Source: Burkholderia ubonensis subsp. mesacidophila (GTDB lineage Bacteria > Pseudomonadota > Gammaproteobacteria > Burkholderiales > Burkholderiaceae). From it: a stretch of DNA of 64,000 nucleotides. Where the stretch lies: contig NZ_CP020740.1 in assembly GCF_002097715.1 (NCBI RefSeq), forward strand, positions 89,350-153,349, written 5' to 3'. Position 1 is the first letter of the stretch. The number at the start of each line of letters is the position of its first letter. Both the position numbers and the translations under genes were made by a program. The notes beneath the pieces were generated by a model that saw only the letters and a program-made list of their open reading frames with translations, was not told the DNA's origin and ran no database searches. Shown piece after piece: positions 7,977 through 17,851 of the stretch.

Positions 7977-9796
7977 CTACTCGTTAGACTCCGGCTGACC
8001 CCGTCCGAAGTAACGAGACACCTCCGCGATGACGCGCTGCTGTTCGGCCTGCACGTAGATCGATGTCGTTTGCAAGGACGCGTGGCCAAGCACCTTCTGC
8101 ACCACATCGAGCGGAACGTCATTCGCCACTGCTTGGGTGCCGAAGGTATGGCGAAAGTCGTGCGGCGACAGACTGGCCAGTGCGTAGCGGGTCGGTTCGT
8201 CGATGTTGTCCAGTTCGGCAATCAGTTTTTTTCTAACCCACTCGATCAGGTCTTTGAGTCCATTTGGGGAATAGGGCTGGCGCTCGGGCGTGCCGTGCTT
8301 CAGCTGCGCGAACTTGGTCCGCGGAATCCGCATAGGTGAGACAAGTGGCCCGCTTGTGGCAGCGTCGAAATTTTCGCCCCGATCAAGCGAGTGCGCGCGC
8401 AGCGCATCGATCGCGTCCGGGCTGACGGGGACTGTCCGCTCCTTGTTGCGCTTTCCGACCAGGGTCAGCTGCCACACTGGTTGATCGGGCTGGGCGTGCG
8501 GCGACGGACATAGCGCGCCGCGCTGCGCCCCGACGACTTCTTCGCGCCGCAAACCCGAATCCCCCATCAACAGCATCAGGGCGAGCGCGACGCGCCATTG
8601 CGGCGGAGTCGGGCGCTTGGCCGAGGTATCCCCGAGTGCTCCGGCCTGCCGCGTTGCATGGGCGCGGATCTGCTCCCAGAGCGTAGCCGGCAGGGCACGC
8701 TCGACCTTCAGCTTGCGCTCGCGTACCACGACGGGCGGATCGTTCACGGCGGTCCACGGGTTGCCCGCGAGATAGCGCACTTCAACGAGCCAGGCGAACG
8801 CCGCACGCAGCGTGCGTACGGCATAGCGCTGCGAAGAACCTCCGAGCTGGCCATCGGCGAACGGCCGCCAGCGATGGGAGCCGCGAGGCGCGCGCGGGCC
8901 GACGAATCCCGGCGTCGGAGCCTTTAGAAAATCCTTGTATGCCTCGCAGTCGTCGACGAGCAACGAACTGAGCGGCTTGCGCCGGATCGTGACGGCCCAG
9001 AGCAGGAAGCGTTCGAGTTCCTTGGTGTACGCGCGCAAGGTCTTCGGCTGGTCGCGGTACTGGTACAGGTAGCCGCGCACCGCTGCCAAATCGTTCGGTG
9101 CCTGAATATAGGGGAAGAGGGCAGCCCGGTTCTCGCCGGTACTGCCGGACAAGGGATGCGCAACGGCCATCCGTTCGAGCGGCGCGAGCACGCTGGCTCG
9201 CCCGCCGACCTCGACGATCTGGCTGTCCGGCGCTGCGAGCGGGTCACGAGCGTCGACGTCGTCCTCGACCCGCAAGCCGATCGTCGCTTCGTGGCGACGC
9301 AGCCACGCGACGATGTTGCGCGCCCGGCCGGCGCCGATGCGCGGCACGGCTCGCCACCAGGTGCCGCCGCGCGCGTTGCAGAACGCCACGAGTTCCGCGA
9401 GCGTCGCGATGTGCCGCGACTTCAGACGGACGGCGACCAGCGGCCGGAACCACATCCCGACCGCGTGAGCGGCTTCCGGCTGCGCGACGGCGAGCTGCGC
9501 CGCCTGCTCAACCATCTTCAGGGAGACGGCAGCGAGCTTGACGCTGCCGTGCTTCTTCGCGGAGGCCTTCAGGTGCTCGGCCAACACGGGCGAGCCATGC
9601 TCGAGCGCGAGCGCGACCAAATCGCGCGCATGCGTCGCTCGACCGCGGCCGAAAGCGGGTCACCGTTCTCGTCCTCGCCCAGATACAGGCGGCCGATGGT
9701 CGCCGCCGCGACGTGCTGGACATAGGCCCGCAGCGCGGTGAAATCGTTGCGAGTCTAGGTGCGTTGGTGCGCGACGGTCTGCGGCCGATTGAACAC
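7977..9796 (-). pseudogene. Large tyrosine recombinase, N-terminus decayed
   Basis: The open part (7977-9620, 547 aa from a TTG) contains an N-terminal region with FRPLVAVRLKSRHIATLAELV and WWRAVPRIGAGRARNIVAWL. A complete catalytic domain follows: GLRREEVVG (Arg I), SPHDFRHTFGTQAV (H-x-x-R) and KVLGHASLQTTSIYVQAEQ (H and Tyr). The homologous copy at 30378-31064 shows that the original start was at about 9796 (now GTG). A TAG replaces a Tyr codon near residue 13, and a 10-bp deletion shifts the frame before the TTG. It is a pseudogene in its full form, but an active shorter protein made by reinitiation is possible. Confidence 0.75.
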
Positions 9797-9983
9797 GGCG
9801 GATCCTCAGAAAGCAGGTTGGTCGGTGTAGCGTGGTCGGTCGAGCTGCTCGCGCAGCCAGCCGTCGTCGGCCAGCGCGATGGCGAGGAAAGGGGGGACGG
9901 TCAGCCAGCGCAGACCGAATTCCTCGTCGTCCGCGGGATTCTTGCGACGCCGATACCACTCGGCGAGCCCCCGGCGGACCGGG
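9091..9983. repeat. Dispersed duplication, copy 1 (partner at 30379-31251)
   Basis: This block is clearly homologous to 30379-31251 in the same orientation. Both begin at TCGTTCGGTGCCTGAA and end at GGCGGACCGGG. Copy 1 has a 33-bp insertion and a 10-bp deletion relative to copy 2. It covers the N-terminal half of the recombinase gene and the 3' end of the gene upstream of it, so a two-gene unit was duplicated. Each copy is truncated at a different end. Confidence 0.85.
9806..9983 (-). pseudogene. 3' remnant of the gene whose full copy is at 31074-31973
   Basis: The last 59 or so codons (ending REQLDRPRYTDQPAF) match the C-terminus of the 299-aa protein at 31074-31973. The upstream part is missing beyond 9983, where homology stops. 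The remnant keeps the same position relative to the recombinase gene as in the complete copy. Confidence 0.75.
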
Positions 9984-9994
9984 GTGACGAGGAA

Positions 9995-10008
9995 ACCTTA
10001 TATACTGA
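9995..10008 (+). repeat. 14-bp direct repeat, second copy (first at 7743-7756)
   Basis: ACCTTATATACTGA is present exactly here and at 7743-7756. The two copies enclose the first recombinase pseudogene and its truncated partner, about 2.25 kb in all. It could be a recombination site or an insertion scar. The rest of 10009-10163 shows no gene. Confidence 0.6.
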
Positions 10009-10163
10009 ACTTCCCTCGATCGCGCGAAAGTTACGGCGGCGCCTCCGCCGGTGAAATGACTCCAGTTTTTCCGCTAAAGTCGCCTCCAGCACGGCTGCAC
10101 TGCTTGTCGGGCAGGGGGGGCGCCGTCGGGTAGTCAGCGGCGTCGCGCGATTCTCCATTGATC

Positions 10164-12299
10164 TCAGGCGCCGGCGCGTCGCAGGAACGACTCCGCTTCC
10201 CGGTACTGACGACCGAGTTCGGCAGTCGCGTAGATCGACGTGGTATCGAGGGAGTCGTGACCCGCAAAATTTCGCGCGCTCTCGAGGCTCATGCCATTGG
10301 CGAGTGCATGCGACACGAATGTGTGTCGCAACCAGTGCGGACTGGCTGCGCTGAAGGCGCGCGCATGGGGCGAGTCCTCGCGCAGCGCCGCGGCGGTCGC
10401 GGTCGCGAAAAACTGCTTGATCGCCTTGTAGAGCTGCACCGGATGGATCGGCCCGGCTTGCCGCATGCGGCTCGCGAGCTCGGGCGCCGGATCGGTCTTG
10501 CTCGCCTTCGCCGCGCGCCGGATCTGGCCGATCTCGGCATTCGACAGCAGCGCCGGGATCAGCGGGGTCGCGGCCGGGCAGGCGAGGGGATCGCGCGGCA
10601 GGCCTCGCGATTCCAGATAGTCGCCCATCAAGTCCAGCACCGCCGGCACCAGCGGCACGAAGCGTTCCTTCGCGCGCTTGCCGACCACACGCAGCAATCG
10701 GATCGTCCCCAGCTCGGGGCCAGCGTAGCGCTCCTGCACGTCGTCCGTGAAGGCCTCGCACAGCTCGGCGCGGCGCAGGCCGGTGCTGTATGCAAAGCCC
10801 AGCACGAAACGCATGCGTGTCGCGGCGGCCGTGTCCGGCATCGCGTCGAGCACGCGCATCGCGAAGCGCCAGGCATCGGACGTCAAGCCGCGCTCGATCT
10901 GCAGACGCGACTTCGCGGCCACGCGCCGCTCGTTGCCGGCGGCGTCATGCGTCGACCCGGTGAACACACGAACCTTCGCGAACGCGCTGTGATCCAGGTA
11001 CTGCGCGTCGACCAGCTCAGCGAAGAACTTCTTCAGCGCGGACAGCGCGTCCTGACGGCTCTTGACCGACAGCGGGCCGCGGAACGGACGCCATTCCAGG
11101 GCATCGCGCGGCGCGGTGCCTTCCATCACCCATTGGGCGGCCGGTTGCGGATTGACCAGGAAGCCGTTGATATAGCCGCGTGCGTCGTCGGTATCGAGGC
11201 TCGACAGCGCCTTGCGCTTCACGAAGATCGCCCACAGCAGCAGTCGCTCGGCTTCGGTGCGGTAGCGCTGCCGCGTATGCGGGTTCTCGTAGTCGGCGAG
11301 CCAGAAATCGATCGCCTCGCGATCGTTGTGGGCGCGGCTGTTGTTCTTGACCAGATTGCGGTGCGCCCCGTGTGAGCCATCCAGCTCGGGCGGCAGCAAG
11401 AAGCGCTCGAGCGGCACGATCGCGGTGACCGGGCCGGCCGCGGCGAGCCGCGGCACCGGCAGCGTGCAATCGGACGGGTGGGTTTGCACGCCGGCGGCCA
11501 GCTGCAGGCCCGCGACGTCCCCGTAGTGCGCCAGCCACGCGGTGATGCGGCGGGCGCCGATCTCGCCGAGACGCGGCACGCGTCGGTACCAGCGGTAGCC
11601 GACCGCATTGATCGTCTCGACCAACTTGCCGATCGTCGTAAGGCCGACGTCGGACAGCCGCAGCGCGACGGCGGTGTCGAACCAGCCGAGCACGTGGTGC
11701 TCGGGGCGCGGATCCTCGACCACCAGGCGCGCGAGCGCCTCGAGCGCCGTCATCTGCCGGGCGCGCAGGCGGGCGTTGCGCTGCTGCCGGCGCAGGGTCG
11801 CGCCCGCGTCGGCGTCCGCGCCGGCATGCCGGGCGGCGAACAAATCGAGCAACTCCTTCTCGGTATAGAAGCCGTCCGGATCGAGCTCGGCGGCAAAGTC
11901 CTCCAGCGACGGCGTGGCGTGCGCCGAGACGTCGACCGCGGGCGTCGCGGCGAGCACGGCCGGCCGGATCGCGAGGAGGCGCGCGGTCGCGAAGTCCTGG
12001 CGTTTGCGCGCCGCGGCGACGAACGAGGTTACGAGCCAGCTGCGTGTGGCGGCAGCCTTGCGGGCGTCACGACCGAACTCGAGATACTGGTCGGCCAGCT
12101 CGGCGAGATCCAGTCCTTCCAGATAGCCGCGGAAGAACGCGAGGTGCTGCAGGCCGATCCGGCGCTGCGCGGCCGCCTCGCGCCGAGCCTGGCGCGTGCG
12201 CGCCTTGCGCTGGGTCGCCGGCGCGGTCGCACGGCGTGGCGCGGCCGGCAGCTCGCGAAACTCGACATCGAGCACGTCAGGGTCGTCGGTGATCGGCAT
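10164..12299 (-). CDS. Large tyrosine recombinase with long N-terminal domain
   Basis: This intact 711-aa site-specific recombinase has a long N-terminal region (about 1-320), including EHHVLGWFDTAVALRLSDVG and RWYRRVPRLGEIGARRITAWL, which I read as the DUF3701-type extension. A SAM-like core-binding domain (ENPHTRQRYRTEAERLLLWA) follows. The catalytic domain has STGLRRAEL (Arg I), SPHWLRHTFVSHALA (H-x-x-R-H) and FAGHDSLDTTSIYATAEL (His and Tyr), so all catalytic residues are present. The ATG at 12299 is the start. A long hairpin at 12481-12522, 180 bp upstream, may be its recognition site. Its physiological target is unknown. Confidence 0.85.
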   Translation of the reverse strand: MPITDDPDVLDVEFRELPAAPRRATAPATQRKARTRQARREAAAQRRIGLQHLAFFRGYLEGLDLAELADQYLEFGRDARKAAATRSWLVTSFVAAARKRQDFATARLLAIRPAVLAATPAVDVSAHATPSLEDFAAELDPDGFYTEKELLDLFAARHAGADADAGATLRRQQRNARLRARQMTALEALARLVVEDPRPEHHVLGWFDTAVALRLSDVGLTTIGKLVETINAVGYRWYRRVPRLGEIGARRITAWLAHYGDVAGLQLAAGVQTHPSDCTLPVPRLAAAGPVTAIVPLERFLLPPELDGSHGAHRNLVKNNSRAHNDREAIDFWLADYENPHTRQRYRTEAERLLLWAIFVKRKALSSLDTDDARGYINGFLVNPQPAAQWVMEGTAPRDALEWRPFRGPLSVKSRQDALSALKKFFAELVDAQYLDHSAFAKVRVFTGSTHDAAGNERRVAAKSRLQIERGLTSDAWRFAMRVLDAMPDTAAATRMRFVLGFAYSTGLRRAELCEAFTDDVQERYAGPELGTIRLLRVVGKRAKERFVPLVPAVLDLMGDYLESRGLPRDPLACPAATPLIPALLSNAEIGQIRRAAKASKTDPAPELASRMRQAGPIHPVQLYKAIKQFFATATAAALREDSPHARAFSAASPHWLRHTFVSHALANGMSLESARNFAGHDSLDTTSIYATAELGRQYREAESFLRRAGA

Positions 12300-12480
12300 G
12301 GGTGTTTTCAGGGGCTACGGAAACCGTGTTGTTCGATACAGTGCCGCGCGTCGATCGAGGTGGTCGCCGAGGCGCGGGGGCAGCGGTCGTGCCGGCCCGA
12401 TCGCCGGCGACCGGCCGCCAGGCCTTGCTGAATAAGGAGGCGGTGAAGATGCGCTTAGAAACAGGGCGATTTGGCCAATA

Positions 12481-12522
12481 AAATGAAGGGTAACATAGTA
12501 AGGGCTATGTTCCCCTTCATTT
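12481..12522. repeat. 18-bp inverted repeat with 6-bp spacer upstream of the recombinase
   Basis: The arms AAATGAAGGGTAACATAG (12481-12498) and CTATGTTCCCCTTCATTT (12505-12522) are complementary at 17 of 18 positions and are separated by TAAGGG. Long arms around a 6-bp spacer resemble the core of a tyrosine-recombinase site. The weak U-tract makes a terminator less likely. The surrounding 12300-12855 has no recognisable gene. Confidence 0.7.
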
Positions 12523-12855
12523 CGGGACACTTTTCAGGAACCCACGGATCACCCCTGCAGCGCTGCTGCGTGCGGGCTGAGGCTGTCCAATCGGTGCCCT
12601 TGGCGGGCCGCACTGCCCGTGGCTGTCCCGCGCGCCGTCAGGCTGACTGCGCGACAGGGGGCCTCCTGCAGCATGTCAGAACCAGTCATCCGGATATCAG
12701 AACGGCTGGCTTGACTATCCGAGTCTTGCGCCGGCGACGCCGGCGAGCTCGCTCACACATTGGTGACGAATCGGTGAGAATTAGAGCGTGCGCTTCGACC
12801 CCAAGTCCGAGCGCCGGTCTGTTATTCACCGTGGTTTTGCTCATCAAGGGGAACC

Positions 12856-13653
12856 GTGCGTCCGTCATCTTCCTTTGCTCGGCGCGCCCGCGCCGGTCGC
12901 GCGGCATCGACCGCATTACCCGCGCATATCGTCGCAGCGGTCAATCTTGCCCTGAGTGCGGCACTGTGGCTGACCATCATCAGTGCGCTGCTGTATAGCC
13001 AGGGGCGGGCATTTCGGGACGCTTACCTGATCACCTACGGGGTGGATGCTGAGTTGTTGCCATGGGATCGAGGCGCGCTCGCGTATTGGGGCATGGTGGT
13101 CGGGGTGCAGGGTTTCTATAGCAGCGTCCTGCTCCCAACCGTTGCGATTGCGATGTGGTTCATGCTCGTGTGGGTGGTCAAGGAGTGGCTTCTCGCCCGA
13201 CGGGGACCGCGGGCACCTTCACGCGCGCCAGCCGGCGAGCCACGAACAATCCCGTTTGTGATCTGGGGCTGCGTGGGCGTGGCCGCAGCCGTGATATTGG
13301 TGGGTGTCGTGTTGTTGGGCTTCCAATGGATACAGTATGAAGCTGAAAGACGAGGCATCAATGATGCGCGACACGAGATGCGAACGATCGATAGCTGCGC
13401 ATCGTCGATCTTCGGCTCGTCGAGCTACCGGCCGGTGCATGTTGAACGGGCGATCGCCGGCGGGCGCGAGAATTACGATGGCTTCATCGCGACATGTACC
13501 GACAAACGATGCGCCTTGTACGATCCGCTGCAGCACCGTACGCAGGTTGTTCCGCTTGATCAGGTGATCCGCTTTGACACGGTGCAGCCCGAGCAGGTGT
13601 ATTGGCGAGGATCGTCGGAGGTGGGCACCAAGTCGTCAGCTGGTACCAAATGA
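12856..13653 (+). CDS. Hypothetical inner-membrane protein
   Basis: This 265-aa protein starts with GTG at 12856, preceded by AAGGGGAA. Hydrophobic segments lie at about residues 25-48, 78-110 and 133-158. The remaining ~105 residues form a soluble C-terminal domain with two to three cysteines (DSCASSIF, FIATCTDKRCALYD). I do not recognise the family. It lies between the recombinase zone and the disrupted HNH gene, and could belong to a module with that HNH protein, though no operon link is evident. Confidence 0.65.
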   Translation: MRPSSSFARRARAGRAASTALPAHIVAAVNLALSAALWLTIISALLYSQGRAFRDAYLITYGVDAELLPWDRGALAYWGMVVGVQGFYSSVLLPTVAIAMWFMLVWVVKEWLLARRGPRAPSRAPAGEPRTIPFVIWGCVGVAAAVILVGVVLLGFQWIQYEAERRGINDARHEMRTIDSCASSIFGSSSYRPVHVERAIAGGRENYDGFIATCTDKRCALYDPLQHRTQVVPLDQVIRFDTVQPEQVYWRGSSEVGTKSSAGTK

Positions 13654-13897
13654 GCGGAGTGGCCTTGATTGAAATGTCGGAGCATCCGGGCGGAGGTGTC
13701 GAGGGAGATCAGCCCATGTTGGTCGCGCGATGGCGTGTGAGAATCATGTGGCCGGAACCGAGTCTCCACCAGGCGATCAATCAACGAGGCCTAGCGCTTC
13801 GGGTCTCGGTTTCATTTGCCGACGATCGCGAGAGAACATACGACGCCCAGGACCGACGCGGCAATGGGCGAGCGGTGAATCAATTTCGGGGAAGACG
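13654..13897. other. Short gap without a recognised gene
   Basis: Frames are open here in several phases, but none gives a recognisable protein. A ribosome-binding sequence (GGGGAAG) lies just before the ATG of the disrupted HNH gene at 13898. Confidence 0.4.
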
Positions 13898-14070
13898 ATG
13901 CCAGACGACATTTCGATCAGTCGATTTTTTGAGAACATCGGCATGCGCTTGCACAACGCCCGGTGGTCGTGGGGCGCGCAACGGGATCATGTGATCGTTT
14001 TACGTACGTGGGAGGACCAGTGTCTCGTTCGCGAGCGGCGGGTCGCGGTGCTTCATCAACGCACGTTGAT
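13898..14070 (+). pseudogene. HNH endonuclease gene, 5' part, split by the Tn3-family transposon
   Basis: This encodes the first 57 or so residues (MPDDISISRFFENIGMRLHN onward to HQRTLM) of a protein continued at 29331. Joining the two parts through the single TTGAT target sequence restores one open frame, with ...RTL-M at the junction continuing as ESVSAGLDERVQQL. The N-terminal piece is rich in Trp and Arg and unassigned; the nuclease motif lies in the distal part. The ATG at 13898 has GGGGAAG before it. Confidence 0.85.
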
Positions 14071-14108
14071 GGGGCATGAACAAGGTAAGCGCGAATTCCT
14101 ATCATAAG
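14071..14108 (+). repeat. Left 38-bp inverted repeat of the Tn3-family transposon
   Basis: It begins GGGGCATGAACAAGGTAAG and ends ATCATAAG, the GGGG...TAAG form typical of Tn3-family ends. About 35 of 38 positions match the right end. TTGAT at 14066-14070 is the target duplication. Confidence 0.95.
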
Positions 14109-14212
14109 CCTTGTAGTTATGAAAGCGGCCCCGGTTATTACGACGTGACGCAGTAACGCCGGATTTTTCTTGCGCTAATCTGAGCGGCCCTCTGCGATCC
14201 GGACGATCCGCA

Positions 14213-17209
14213 ATGGCTACCCTCGAACGCACGGCGTACCCGCGCTTTCCCGAGGTTCTGTCGCCCCGGGAATTACAAGCCTGCTACACCCCACTGCCCG
14301 ACGAGCTCGAATGGGCGCGCCGGTCGACACGCGGCGAGCGACCTCGACTGGGCCTGCTGGCGCTGTTGAAGGTTTTTCAGCAACTACACTATTTCCCGCC
14401 GGTCGACACCATTCCGGCCACCGTCGTCGAGCACATTCGGGCAGCCGCGGATATCGGCGACACCGTACAATTCGTCTACGACACAGAGACCTCCCCAACG
14501 CTGTTCCGGCATTACGCGGCTGTTCGCGCCTACCTGGACGTGAAGCCGTATTACGGCACGGACGCGAACGCGATTGCGACTCGGGCAGCGCACACGGCGT
14601 CGCTGACAATGGACCAGCCGGTCGACATCATCAACGCGACGATCGACGAGCTGATCGCGCGCGATATCGAACTGCCGGCGTTCTCGACGCTCGATCGGCT
14701 CACCGAGCAGATCCATGCCCGGGCGCAGTCGAGACTCTTCAAACGCGTCACGCGACGCCTGACCGATGAACAGAAACGCGCGCTCGACCGGTTGCTCGCG
14801 CGTGATCTGTCGAGCCGGCAAACTGCCTACAACCGGATCAAGCGTCATGCGAAACGCCCATCGCGCCAGCATCTGGACCTGCTGATCAACCAGGTCGCCT
14901 GGCTCGACGAGCTCGGCGATTTCTCACTGGCCATCGCCGGGATTCCAGCATCAAAGCTGCGCTCGCTCGCCAATCAGGCGATGGCGCTTGACGCGTCGGC
15001 GCTCAGGAACGACTCTCTGCCCGAGAAGCGCTATACGTTGATCGTTGCGCTGCTCAACCGCATGCGCGTGCGCGCCCGCGACGATCTCGCCGACATGTTC
15101 GTACGGCGCATGGGCGCCATCCACAAGCGCGCGAGCGACGAACTGGACGCCATTCAGCGAAAACAGCGTGATCAGGTCGAGGATCTCGTCGGCTTGCTGG
15201 ACGGCGTGGCCGACATTCTCGCCGATGAATCCGACGAGACGGCCATCGCCCGAGCGGTCAGGAAGCTGCTTGCACCGAAAGGCGATCTCGAGCCGTTGCG
15301 CGAGAGCTGTGCGGCGATCCGCGCCTTCAGCGGCCGCAACTATCTGCCGCTGCTCTGGAAGCACTTCAAGGCGCACCGCTCGGTCATGATGCGTGTCGTC
15401 CGTACGCTCGAATGGGATTCGACCAGCCCGGTTCGCTCGCTGCTCAATGCACTTGATGTGGTGCTGGAGAACGAATCGTTGCATCGGGAGTGGATCGATG
15501 CGGATGTCGACATGAGCTTTGCCGCGCCGCGGTGGCGCAGGCTCGTGCGGCGCTCGCACGGCGAGGGGTCTCCGACCAATCGCCGGTATCTCGAGCTTTG
15601 TGTGTTCTCGTACATGGCCGAGGAACTACGGGTCGGTGATCTATGCGTGTCGGGCTCCGACGCGTACGCGGACTATCGCGATCACCTGTTGCCGTGGCGG
15701 CATTGCGAGCAGCAGTTGCCGGACTACTGCGACAAGCTCGGCATGCCCACGACCAGCAGTGACTTCGTGCGCCACCTGCGTCAATGGCTCACGGACGCTT
15801 CCCACAAGCTTGACGCTGAATTGCCGCGCAAGCGCGAGCACGTCGTGATCGACCGTCATGGCGAGCCGATCCTGCGCAAGACTGTCGCCAAAGAGATCCC
15901 CGCGAGCGCAATCGCCTTGCAGGAGCGGCTGAACGCCCGCCTGCCAACGCGGAATATGCTGGACATCCTCGCGAACATCGAGCACTGGGCTCATTTTACG
16001 CGGCACTTCGGGCCGTTGTCCGGGAGCGATCCGCAGATTCGCAAGGCCGCCGAGCGCTACCTGCTCACGATTTTCGCGATGGGCTGCAATCTCGGCCCGA
16101 CCCAGGCGGCTCGCCATCTTGATTCCGATGTCACCGCGCACATGCTGTCGTTCGTCAACCGTCGGCATATGAGCCTGGACAGGCTTGAAACCGCACAACG
16201 CGAGCTGATCGAACTGTACCTGCGGCTGGACCTGCCAAAACACTGGGGCGATGGCAAGACGGTCGCGGCCGACGGCACGCAGTACGACTTCTACGACAAC
16301 AACCTGCTCGCCGGCTATCACTTCCGCTACCGGAAAATGGGCGCGGTCGCGTACCGGCACGTTGCCGACAATTACATCGCGGTATTCCAGCACTTCATTC
16401 CGCCGGGCGTCTGGGAAGCGATCTATGTGATCGAGGGCCTGCTGAAAACGGGCCTGTCAGTCAAGGCGGACACCGTCCATGCGGACACGCAGGGCCAGTC
16501 GGCCGCCGTGTTCGCGTTCACGTACCTGCTTGGCATCAACCTGATGCCGCGGATTCGCAACTGGAAAGATCTCGTGCTGTACCGGCCGGACGGCAAGACC
16601 AAATACAAGCACATCGACAAGCTGTTCACGGCGACCATCGACTGGACGCTGATCGAGCAGCACTGGCAGGAGCTGATGCAGGTCGCGCTGTCGATTCAGG
16701 CAGGCACGATTTCGTCACCGCTGCTGCTGCGCCGGCTGGGTTCCGAAAGCCGCAAGAATCGCCTGTACCTGGCCGCCCGCGAGCTCGGCAACGTCGTTCG
16801 CACCGTGTTCCTGCTCGAGTGGATCGGCAGCCTCGAATTGCGGCAGGAGGTCACCGCGAACACGAACAAGATCGAGTCGTACAATGGCTTCTCGAAGTGG
16901 CTGTCGTTCGGCGGGGACGTGATCGCCGAGAACGAGCCCGAGGAGCAGCAAAAGCGCCTACGCTACAACGACCTGGTCGCATCGGCCGTGATCTTGCAGA
17001 ACACGGTGGACATGATGCAGGCGCTTCGCGAGATGGTGGCAAACGGCGAGAAAGTGCGCGCCGAAGACATCGAGTTTCTGAGCCCCTATCCGACCCACAA
17101 CATCCGCCGCTTCGGCCACTACAAACTGCATCTCGATCGCCGGCCGGAAGCCTGGATCAGGGACCCGCTGTTTGGTCTGGCTGCCCGCACCTACGCATCC
17201 CGTTCATGA
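14213..17209 (+). CDS. tnpA: Tn3-family transposase TnpA
   Basis: This 998-aa protein has the length and domains of Tn3-family transposases: an N-terminal DUF4158-type region starting ATLERTAYPRFPEVLSPREL, a long helical middle, and the C-terminal DDE domain. Putative catalytic residues are Asp in VAADGTQYDFY (about 686), Asp in TVHADTQGQS (about 757) and Glu in NKIESYNGFSKWL (about 888). It starts 105 bp inside the left inverted repeat and reads inward. Its stop overlaps the start of the next small gene (ATGA). It would bind the 38-bp ends and carry out replicative transposition. Confidence 0.97.
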   Translation: MATLERTAYPRFPEVLSPRELQACYTPLPDELEWARRSTRGERPRLGLLALLKVFQQLHYFPPVDTIPATVVEHIRAAADIGDTVQFVYDTETSPTLFRHYAAVRAYLDVKPYYGTDANAIATRAAHTASLTMDQPVDIINATIDELIARDIELPAFSTLDRLTEQIHARAQSRLFKRVTRRLTDEQKRALDRLLARDLSSRQTAYNRIKRHAKRPSRQHLDLLINQVAWLDELGDFSLAIAGIPASKLRSLANQAMALDASALRNDSLPEKRYTLIVALLNRMRVRARDDLADMFVRRMGAIHKRASDELDAIQRKQRDQVEDLVGLLDGVADILADESDETAIARAVRKLLAPKGDLEPLRESCAAIRAFSGRNYLPLLWKHFKAHRSVMMRVVRTLEWDSTSPVRSLLNALDVVLENESLHREWIDADVDMSFAAPRWRRLVRRSHGEGSPTNRRYLELCVFSYMAEELRVGDLCVSGSDAYADYRDHLLPWRHCEQQLPDYCDKLGMPTTSSDFVRHLRQWLTDASHKLDAELPRKREHVVIDRHGEPILRKTVAKEIPASAIALQERLNARLPTRNMLDILANIEHWAHFTRHFGPLSGSDPQIRKAAERYLLTIFAMGCNLGPTQAARHLDSDVTAHMLSFVNRRHMSLDRLETAQRELIELYLRLDLPKHWGDGKTVAADGTQYDFYDNNLLAGYHFRYRKMGAVAYRHVADNYIAVFQHFIPPGVWEAIYVIEGLLKTGLSVKADTVHADTQGQSAAVFAFTYLLGINLMPRIRNWKDLVLYRPDGKTKYKHIDKLFTATIDWTLIEQHWQELMQVALSIQAGTISSPLLLRRLGSESRKNRLYLAARELGNVVRTVFLLEWIGSLELRQEVTANTNKIESYNGFSKWLSFGGDVIAENEPEEQQKRLRYNDLVASAVILQNTVDMMQALREMVANGEKVRAEDIEFLSPYPTHNIRRFGHYKLHLDRRPEAWIRDPLFGLAARTYASRS

Positions 17210-17571
17210 CTGCACGCCCAGCCACCACTACGACCTGTTTCGGCGATGTCGACACCGCCGCACTCGAGCGGCTCGAATCGAGTTACGACACAACGCGCCT
17301 GCTGGCCGCCGTCGATATCGTCGATCGCATTCGCGTTCAACTTCATGATCCCGAGGGGCTACGCGACGATCTCCTGGAGATCCACAGCATGGCGCATTCG
17401 GTGCTGAATGGAGCACTATCAGTGCCGTCGCGACGCGAAGGCCCCTTGCCCGAGCGGGTGCTGGACGCGCTCGATCTGATTGACCAATTTGTCATGGAAC
17501 TCACCCAGGTGAGAGCGATCCTCGAGCCTCTCGAAACGCTACATCCGGACGACGGTTTTGGCGAGGGTTGA
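17206..17571 (+). CDS. Small tnpA-coupled accessory protein
   Basis: This 121-aa protein starts at ATG 17206, overlapping the tnpA stop by 4 nt, so the two are almost certainly co-translated. It is acidic and mostly helical (LERLESSYDTTRLLAAVDIV; VLDALDLIDQFVMELTQVR) with no recognised domain. Its tight coupling suggests a role in transposition, for example regulating TnpA or contributing to target immunity, but this is inference. The sequence is similar in base composition to tnpA. A 280-bp stretch after it (17572-17851) holds nothing I recognise. Confidence 0.7.
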   Translation: MTARPATTTTCFGDVDTAALERLESSYDTTRLLAAVDIVDRIRVQLHDPEGLRDDLLEIHSMAHSVLNGALSVPSRREGPLPERVLDALDLIDQFVMELTQVRAILEPLETLHPDDGFGEG

Positions 17572-17851
17572 ACGGCGCCCGCCCACTGATCGAGACCATG
17601 GGGTAGCCAGTCCCGGCCGGTGTTATGCGACTGCAGACGGCCCATCTCCAGCCGCTCGCCCGCGCGCTTAGACGGGTACTCAAACGCCGGCTCCTCTCAG
17701 ATAGCGGCCCTTCGCCTCCGACGCGATGCGCATGAAGAGCGACACCCGCGTTGTGGCAAGGAAGGATCGTCGAAGCCGTGACCGGATGGTCTTGAGACAA
17801 TATTGTCCGGCATCGATGCGACGCCGACGAGTTGCCTGGACGAGTTCATCG

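Noticed and set aside
10158..11375. 405-aa and other long rightward frames opposite the 711-aa recombinase
   Set aside because: The minus-strand frame encodes a complete recombinase; the opposite frames are by-products of high GC content.
13602..13994. 130-aa frame over the start of the HNH gene
   Set aside because: Another frame here restores the split HNH protein; this one has no recognisable features and overlaps it.
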